Of a stretch of DNA of 13,176 nt, positions 12,162 through 13,176 are shown piece after piece. How positions within the stretch are numbered: the stretch's first letter is position 1; each line of letters starts with the position of its first letter. Source of the DNA: Candidatus Saccharimonadota bacterium (GTDB lineage Bacteria > Patescibacteriota > Saccharimonadia > Saccharimonadales > EFPC-124). Below the pieces are notes generated by a model, which saw nothing but the letters and a program-made list of their open reading frames with translations, searched no databases and had not been told where the DNA came from. The stretch lies in NCBI GenBank assembly GCA_016880595.1, contig JAEHDC010000041.1, positions 1-13,176 of the forward strand, read 5' to 3'. A program made the translations under genes and the position numbers.

Positions 12162-12676
12162 GCCATGTGGGCCATCACGTTTGAGACTTGACGTCCGATG
12201 TCTTGATCTGCACGAACAATGAGCGTGGACATTGTCATGAGCTCAGGCAGATGCATCTCAGTTTCGTGCGCCAGAACCCGACGGGCCTGCGCTTCGCTGA
12301 GACCGTCGCGGCGGACTAGCCTTGAGAGCTGCAACTCTGGGCTGCATTCCATGAACACCAACATTGCAGGGTGGAACTGATCAGCTATGAGTCTGTAGAT
12401 TTCCCCATGGCGCACGCCATCAACGATTAGAGGGGCACTCCAATCGTAGCCTGCTTGGCCAACGATCCAATCGAGAAAACGGGGGTATCCCAACTCCTCG
12501 ATGCGAGACTGGCCAAGAGCTTGGAGCGACCCTCGGTCAGAAGGCCAGCCGTTGCGGTCAGAGATGCGGCGGAGGGCACCTCCGAAAGACATGCTGGGGT
12601 AGCAAATTCTGTCGGCTATTGCGCCAGCCAGAATGCTCTTGCCGCTAGCAATACCGCCAGCGAGGCAGAGCCTCAT
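12158..12676 (-). CDS. P-loop nucleotide kinase (dNMP kinase/AAA_18-like)
   Basis: This 172-residue protein has the layout of a nucleoside monophosphate kinase: Walker A GGIASGKS (7-14), a substrate-binding helix region SFGGALRRISDRNG (30-43) and LQALGQ (51-56), the strand LIVDGVRH (83-90) with the Walker-B-like Asp86, the strand MLVFMECSP (105-113), and a lid with RLVRRDG (119-125). It most resembles the dNMP kinases and dephospho-CoA-kinase-like proteins found in phages and mobile regions; the substrate cannot be named. AAGGTG five bases before the ATG is a good ribosome site. It follows the ASCH gene by 12 bases and overlaps the next gene by four. Confidence 0.75.
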   Translation of the reverse strand: MRLCLAGGIASGKSILAGAIADRICYPSMSFGGALRRISDRNGWPSDRGSLQALGQSRIEELGYPRFLDWIVGQAGYDWSAPLIVDGVRHGEIYRLIADQFHPAMLVFMECSPELQLSRLVRRDGLSEAQARRVLAHETEMHLPELMTMSTLIVRADQDIGRQVSNVMAHMA

Positions 12677-12688
12677 AAAATCACCTTC

Positions 12689-12964
12689 TCAGGTCGTTGT
12701 GTCGGCTCCGATAACTATCCAGCCGCGTCGATCTCGCTTCGGATACGAGTAGGGCTTGGCGTAACGCTTAACATCGCGAACGTGCATCAGCGTCACGTAG
12801 CGGCTACCCTCGCGCGACTCCCAGAAGCACGGATCGGCATCGGCACGAATTGCAAGGCTGTAGGCGCTGGCAAGTGGTTGCAGATTAACAGCGACAGAAT
12901 CTTGCCAGAATTCTACTCTCCCAACAACAAACTCCCCGCGCACCGGGCCGCCGCTGGCTTTCAT
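12689..12964 (-). CDS. ASCH-domain protein with disrupted 5' end
   Basis: The 91-residue ORF from ATG 12964 is the C-terminal part of an ASCH (PUA-like, nucleic-acid-binding) protein: MKASGGPVRG, a central FWESREGSRYVTLMHV and the conserved-looking KRDRRGWIVI near the end. The same frame continues upstream without a start codon as DGSKTIESRFARVRCAPHG...GDRVL, clearly family sequence, until a TGA at 13054-13052. A neighbouring frame that does carry an ATG (13050) and GGGAG ribosome site reads VYWEPDMM just before, matching the expected ASCH N-terminus. So the gene appears split by a small indel near 13048, or is translated by frameshifting. It leads the kinase cassette. Confidence 0.6.
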   Translation of the reverse strand: MKASGGPVRGEFVVGRVEFWQDSVAVNLQPLASAYSLAIRADADPCFWESREGSRYVTLMHVRDVKRYAKPYSYPKRDRRGWIVIGADTTT

Positions 12965-13093
12965 GAGTACCCGATCGCCAGCGTTGACTTGACCATGAGG
13001 AGCACACCGAACCCGGGCAAAACGACTCTCGATCGTTTTGCTACCATCATGTCAGGCTCCCAATATACTAAACACCATATCTCGACAAAGACA

Positions 13094-13114
13094 TATAATA
13101 TATAGCTAAAGGAG
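13094..13114 (+). promoter_or_regulatory. -10 box and ribosome site of the last gene
   Basis: TATAAT at 13094-13099 and AAAGGAG at 13108-13114, nine bases before the ATG at 13124, give a short, standard leader. The -35 region is weak. Confidence 0.5.
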
Positions 13115-13123
13115 TTCAGTAAT

Positions 13124-13176
13124 ATGGCCGCAAAGCACGACCCTAAAACCCGCAGCGAGGTACTCGCTGCCATTAA
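13124..13176 (+). CDS. Start of an unknown gene, cut by the window edge
   Basis: ATG at 13124 follows a strong AAAGGAG ribosome site and a TATAAT box and opens a frame to the end of the window, reading MAAKHDPKTRSEVLAAI. The sequence is basic and helical, and could begin a DNA-binding domain, but 17 residues are too few to say. It diverges from the ASCH-kinase cassette, as a regulator of that cassette might; this is inference from position only. Confidence 0.55.
   Translation, partial: MAAKHDPKTRSEVLAAI

Noticed and set aside
13052..13054. In-frame TGA in the ASCH gene as a recoded glycine codon
   Set aside because: TGA ends several genes here in sensible places, including the kinase whose TGA overlaps the next start, so the code is standard.
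12961..13173. 70-codon minus-strand ORF across the divergent spacer
   Set aside because: It runs antisense through the promoter and start of the plus-strand gene. Only its part near 13045-13080 may be real, as the displaced N-terminus of the ASCH gene.
1..13176. tRNA, rRNA or tmRNA genes
   Set aside because: No T-arm consensus or rRNA-like stretch was noticed by eye on either strand; a covariance-model scan would settle it.

Overview
The window is bacterial DNA read with the standard code; TAA, TAG and TGA all serve as stops. Genes are small and tightly packed, intergenic gaps are short, and there are many small proteins without a recognisable family. I infer a reduced genome, most likely of the candidate phyla radiation (Saccharibacteria-like). 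No rRNA or marker gene is present to prove that.

Left part (1-4310). A partial gene of unknown function and a small hairpin are followed by two coupled genes for exported or membrane proteins (231-1126). An MscS-type mechanosensitive channel (minus) and a TsaC/Sua5 tRNA-modification protein (plus) then diverge from a very short shared promoter. A decayed minus-strand stretch (2737-3263) lies before a two-helix K+ channel, and a glutaredoxin plus a His-rich zinc-ribbon protein form a two-gene plus-strand operon.

Middle (4311-7399). A minus-strand group holds an MGMT-like protein, a 150-residue protein, a C2H2-type zinc-knuckle protein and a 14-codon leader ORF. Their reading frames overlap. 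Across a divergent spacer with a perfect operator-like palindrome lies a methyltransferase of the EgtD type with an N-terminal DNA-binding-like segment. Facing it is a stand-alone gene with its own promoter, Shine-Dalgarno and intrinsic terminator, coding for a Gly/Val-rich repetitive protein. A four-helix membrane protein follows.

Right part (7960-11583, minus). One operon, apparently led by a leaderless promoter, encodes a two-helix membrane sensor-like protein, an endonuclease Q (PHP-fold nuclease for deaminated bases) and a compact UvrD/PcrA-type helicase. The nuclease ends in QMSLL and the helicase in QTTLF. Both fit bacterial sliding-clamp-binding peptides, which suggests a clamp-tethered repair pair.

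Right edge (11584-13176). A 230-base spacer carries four consecutive perfect inverted repeats and a plus-strand promoter with a perfect -35 box. Beyond it the DNA is more GC-rich and holds a minus-strand cassette: an ASCH-domain protein with a broken 5' end, a P-loop nucleotide kinase and an unknown protein. A divergent plus-strand gene runs off the window end. This part looks acquired separately.

Several genes for membrane proteins lack Shine-Dalgarno sequences and have TATAAT-like boxes 6-8 bases before the ATG, so leaderless transcription seems common here.
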